This document shows positions 61,401-64,000 of a stretch of DNA of 64,000 nucleotides, piece by piece. The position numbers were made by a program, and so were the translations under genes. Position 1 is the stretch's first letter, and each line of letters starts with the position of its first letter. Source of the DNA: Xiphydria camelus (lineage: Eukaryota; Arthropoda; Insecta; Hymenoptera; Xiphydriidae). Under the pieces are notes generated by a model that saw only the letters and a list, made by a program, of their open reading frames with translations, ran no database searches and had not been told where the DNA came from. The stretch is from assembly GCA_963678675.1 (NCBI GenBank), contig OY783195.1, positions 28,817,385 to 28,881,384 on the forward strand, given 5' to 3'.

Positions 61401-62980
61401 GCCGTACGGCTCAGAAAAGACATGTTCAACGCGGCAAATGCAATATCTTGTATTGGTGATAATCACGGTACGTTTATCTAAGAATGTTTAATTGTACAAA
61501 CAAGTGAACGGAAATACATAAGACTTTCAATATTGGAGCATGATGCATTTTACAGATCCTGCTTAGATTAAACTAGGCCATTTTAAGCGTAACCTTTTCT
61601 GTGAAATGATATACAGAAAATGATCAGGAAACCCTTTTAATTATTAAAGAGTAACCATTAAACCCTGAATCCTTTTTGTGAAACTCTACTCTTAAAAATG
61701 TTTAAATCTTGTCATAAGCATGAGTCAAAGGCATCAATTCATACGAAAACTGCAGTTACATAACAGGAGTTCTTTGGATTTAATTTCTCTTTATCAAAGC
61801 GAGTGCTTATTATCATTCAAAATTTTACTTTGTATCTGATATTAAATTGTGATCAGAACTGTGAAAATCTGTGAACGTGTTTAAACAATGTACAAATGGA
61901 TATAAATGTTTTTCAAAGTTACAAAACTGCAAGGCTGATGAATTATTTGGTACCTACATACATAATACCATTAAGAACAGAACTACAATTCAAATAAAGC
62001 TGTTGGATTCCAAAGAAGATTCCAAGCTACGTAATACAGAATCAATGAGAGAACTATTATATCAAAGGATACAATCGATGGCACGTATAACCTTTGAACG
62101 TTCTTTAAGAACCGATTTGTCACTTTAGCACGATACGCTTTCAATTTAATATTCTTTATGTCTCGTGCTTTCGCCTTTACCTTTCCCCGGAAAAGACGAG
62201 AGAATCATTGATGCATTAAGAAACTAGAGAAACGGAATGGAGAGTCAAAGGAAATGATAACAGAGATACGTTTGATTCGATAAACGACCAATAAATAGGG
62301 AGACGATCGAAATAGACATACTTAAGGTGCGGGAAAGAATAAGATCAGATAAAAGTACGTGGCAGGAGTACAGTGATTGGCCCTACTGTCAAAACCGAGG
62401 TGATGGAAAATGATGCCATTTCCAGAACGGTCTGTAGATACGAGTCATCGCAAGTGAAGCCAATGGAGCATCCGTGATCACGTCCGTGCGATATCCGACG
62501 TATCGGTACGAAGGCTCAAAATGCAAAGAACCGTTAAAATGCCGAAAAACAAGCAGGAAAAATATATAGCACGCACAAGTCCAATATGGAGAGCTGGAAC
62601 ACGACGTGTGACCTCCACTACTACGTTGCGCGCGTTTCTACATCGCAGAGTGCATTGCTACGAGGATTTTGAGGCTTCGTCGAACGGAGGCGAAGAAAAC
62701 CCGAGAACGCGAAGGTACTGGGCGCAAAAATAGCGCCCGTAAATACGGGAGAAAACGCTGTTTCACGAGGCACACGGGCGGGGTAAGGGGAAGCTAAGGT
62801 ACACGCAAGTGGTCACGCACTGAAAAAAGGATACACCGCTAGCCGCTGTCCCATATCCTGGATGAAATTTGCCGCCTGCTGGCGATAGCTTAATTCCTTA
62901 TCCGCGTCGACACCGCATCTTCTGCTGGGTGTATTTGCAAGCTGTTCTTTCGTAAAGTACCATTTTTCGTCAGTCGCCAT
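55042..62980 (-). CDS. CycT: Cyclin T (P-TEFb subunit), 7 exons
   Basis: Nuclear cyclin that binds and activates Cdk9 in P-TEFb, which phosphorylates RNA polymerase II to release paused transcription. CDS join (minus strand, 5' to 3'): 62980-62835, 61037-60827, 60712-60589, 60508-60463, 58990-58900, 58814-58617, 58485-55042. This totals 4260 nt (1419 aa) with every phase matching. It starts [20 protein letters not shown], the canonical cyclin T N-terminus. Cyclin-box landmarks are [72 protein letters not shown] and [16 protein letters not shown]. The tail has His-rich, Lys/His-rich ([20 protein letters not shown]), [12 protein letters not shown], polyQ and polyP segments. Such tails vary in length between insects. 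Identification is firm. Confidence 0.95.
58617..58814 (-). CDS. CycT: CycT exon 6: end of cyclin fold
   Basis: [20 protein letters not shown], then [20 protein letters not shown] and a Ser/Pro-rich [20 protein letters not shown]. Acceptor CTTTTTCAG, donor TTT|GTGAGT, phase 0. Confidence 0.94.
58900..58990 (-). CDS. CycT: CycT exon 5: second cyclin fold
   Basis: [20 protein letters not shown] then [10 protein letters not shown]. Acceptor TTTCTTTTCAG, donor GAG|GTGAGC, phase 0. Confidence 0.95.
58991..60462 (-). other. CycT: CycT intron 4 (1.5 kb)
   Basis: AT-rich, no gene. Carries ATATCGTACCGACTGTA-like and GGTATAGTCGGTACGATATT sequences at 59284-59306 and 59645-59663, an inverted pair about 350 bp apart (ACGATATTTGTTGAGCC / CAACAAATATCGTACCG) that suggests a degraded inverted-repeat element. 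Confidence 0.5.
59285..59663. mobile_element. Probable degraded inverted-repeat element in CycT intron 4
   Basis: GTATAGTCGGTACGATATTTG at the left pairs with CAAATATCGTACCGACTGTAT at the right, followed by GTTGAGCCAAAATTCC / GGAATTTCGACTCAAC, an inverted continuation. The interior is non-coding. Confidence 0.6.
60463..60508 (-). CDS. CycT: CycT exon 4 (46 nt)
   Basis: A very small exon between GTTACAG and AACAG|GTGGCT, encoding [15 protein letters not shown] and part of a Ser codon. It matches the [15 protein letters not shown] block of human cyclin T1, which confirms it. Confidence 0.93.
60589..60712 (-). CDS. CycT: CycT exon 3
   Basis: [20 protein letters not shown] then [20 protein letters not shown] and K. 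Acceptor GCTTGCAG, donor AAGG|GTAAGT. Ends one base into a codon. Confidence 0.95.
60827..61037 (-). CDS. CycT: CycT exon 2: first cyclin fold
   Basis: Encodes [56 protein letters not shown]. Acceptor CACTTTAG, donor GAG|GTAAGT, phase 0. Confidence 0.95.
61038..62834 (-). other. CycT: CycT intron 1 (1.8 kb)
   Basis: Mostly AT-rich, GC content rising toward exon 1. Short frames (61063-61296, 61871-62128, 62521-62733 on plus) have no recognised similarity. Confidence 0.5.
62835..62980 (-). CDS. CycT: CycT exon 1
   Basis: ATG at 62980-62978. Encodes [20 protein letters not shown] then [20 protein letters not shown] to GQRLAV (codon split GT|T). Donor GT|GTATCC. This donor is weak, but the phase and the family alignment fix it. 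Confidence 0.92.
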
Positions 62981-63672
62981 TTATATATACACACACACTT
63001 TACACAACTGATGCACTTCACGGCGGTGCGACGCCGCACTGGTTCGTACAAGATTCACGTTACGCGAGGCGGAAGTGGCGCTGCCGACGCCATTAAGATG
63101 GCTCTTCATGAAGCGTGACGCGGCGGAAAGAGAAATTGTCCAAGACGGAAGCTGACGTAATTGCGATCAAGAGCTGCTATTCGTCGGATAACTTTTCTCA
63201 TTATCGGCTAGTTATCTCGGCTGTTGATGGGACGTGTGATGAGGTGGATTTAAACCGAGCAGTTAGTTCGAATGATTTGGCACTGCACTAACTGTACCTA
63301 TTACTGATAATAGGGCTCTAGCGTACTTCCACAAACGTAGCTTTTGTTTGTGTTACACGTGTACATATAGAGAATGTACATCCAAGTTTCGCCAAGAAAC
63401 CCAGCTTGGTGGCGCTGCTTGTATTTACCTTTTGATAACGATTTTCCACGGAAAGAATTTATTTGAATGCTTTGAAATCCACATTCTATTATAATTGAGG
63501 CCATGTTGATTAAATCTCATAGGTAAAACACTTCAATTAGATAGTGGGGATAGCGTGAGCGATGCGGTACGCCCTCATTGGCTGAATGAGAATGACAGTT
63601 AGATAGCGTGAGCTGAATGACTGCGCTCGCAGTCCCGTCCCTTCGCAGAAGGCTAAAGGTCAAAGCACATCT
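62981..63672 (-). promoter_or_regulatory. CycT: CycT promoter and 5' UTR region
   Basis: Upstream of the CycT ATG on its strand. CpG content is moderate to about 63140. No TATA box at a convincing distance. No second gene is recognised before the tandem repeat at 63674. Confidence 0.4.
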
Positions 63673-63673
63673 A

Positions 63674-63789
63674 GGCGAAGCGAAGCGACGCGCCGCGAAG
63701 CGCGGCTGTGCAACGCACACTTGGGCGAAGCGAAACGACGCGAAGCGAAGCGCGGCGAAGCGAAGCGCGGCGAAGAGAAGCGCGGCGAA
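63674..63789. repeat. GCGAAGC tandem repeat
   Basis: About a dozen imperfect copies of the 5-12 bp motif GCGAAGC(GCG), for example GGCGAAGCGAAGCGCGGCGA. It reads as an Ala/Arg/Phe-rich chance frame on the minus strand. Confidence 0.8.
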
Positions 63790-64000
63790 TTCTATCCCCT
63801 TCTCTACCAGGTATAAACAGCTATACCTGAAAATATCCATATATGGATACCCGGGTAGAGAAGGGAGAGAAGGGAAGCGCCGTGAAATGTCAGTCATTTT
63901 CGCCTTTTTCATTCATTTTCGCCTTTTTCAAACTGATGAACGCAACGTGAAATGAGCCGTGTACATGTTTTGTTTTGAGAAATGGGCATTCGTGAGGAAA
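63790..64000. other. Window end, no gene recognised
   Basis: Contains a small palindrome around ATATCCATATATGGATACCC near 63830 and a direct repeat of TTCATTTTCGCCTTTTTCA near 63896-63929. No coding region is supported. Confidence 0.4.

Noticed and set aside
1..64000. tRNA, rRNA, CRISPR arrays, bacterial operons
   Set aside because: No cloverleaf with a GGTTCGAATCC-type arm was found, no spacer-repeat array exists, and gene structure is clearly eukaryotic.

Overview
This is a window of insect nuclear DNA. It has spliced genes with GT-AG introns, CpG-rich promoter-like stretches separated by AT-rich DNA, and many short inverted-repeat transposons. The protein sequences look insect. A hymenopteran, perhaps an ant, is my best guess, but the sequence alone does not prove it. 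Three protein-coding genes can be rebuilt exon by exon with matching splice phases.

(1) Plus strand, 4320-34459: foraging (for), the cGMP-dependent protein kinase PKG-I. Ten exons give 674 residues: leucine zipper and autoinhibitory segment, two cyclic-nucleotide-binding domains, then an AGC kinase. Intron 1 (7.3 kb) and intron 2 (17.4 kb) are packed with transposons. Intron 2 also holds a second coding first exon (14533-15001) that is in phase with exon 3. It would make a 682-residue isoform without the zipper, the autoinhibitory site and the front of the first cGMP site. (2) Plus strand, 39492-41917: a CTDSPL2-type CTD/SCP-family phosphatase of six exons and 514 residues. Its catalytic DLDET motif is split by an 81-bp intron that contains no stop. 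(3) Minus strand, 62980-55042: cyclin T, the regulatory subunit of P-TEFb, of seven exons and 1419 residues. It has a conserved cyclin box and a long low-complexity tail.

Layout. 1-3060: non-coding, GC-rich then AT-rich with repeats. 3060-4319: CpG-rich foraging promoter and 5' UTR. 4320-35640: foraging. 35640-38600: intergenic, with a palindromic minisatellite. 38600-41917: phosphatase gene. 41918-55041: 13 kb between two convergent genes where I recognise no gene, with a GC-rich island at about 46.2-48.7 kb. 55042-62980: cyclin T. 62981-64000: cyclin T promoter side and a GCGAAGC tandem repeat.

The mobile DNA is the most unusual part. Several unrelated inverted-repeat elements share a CACTGAG-type end and TA target duplications, and they are nested inside each other. 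There are also a piggyBac relic flanked by TTAA, a 2.2-kb element with long terminal inverted repeats and TTA flanks, and a dispersed repeat that carries a perfect cAMP-response element in three of four copies. I found no tRNA, rRNA, CRISPR array or clear viral gene. I did not find an undescribed multi-gene system.
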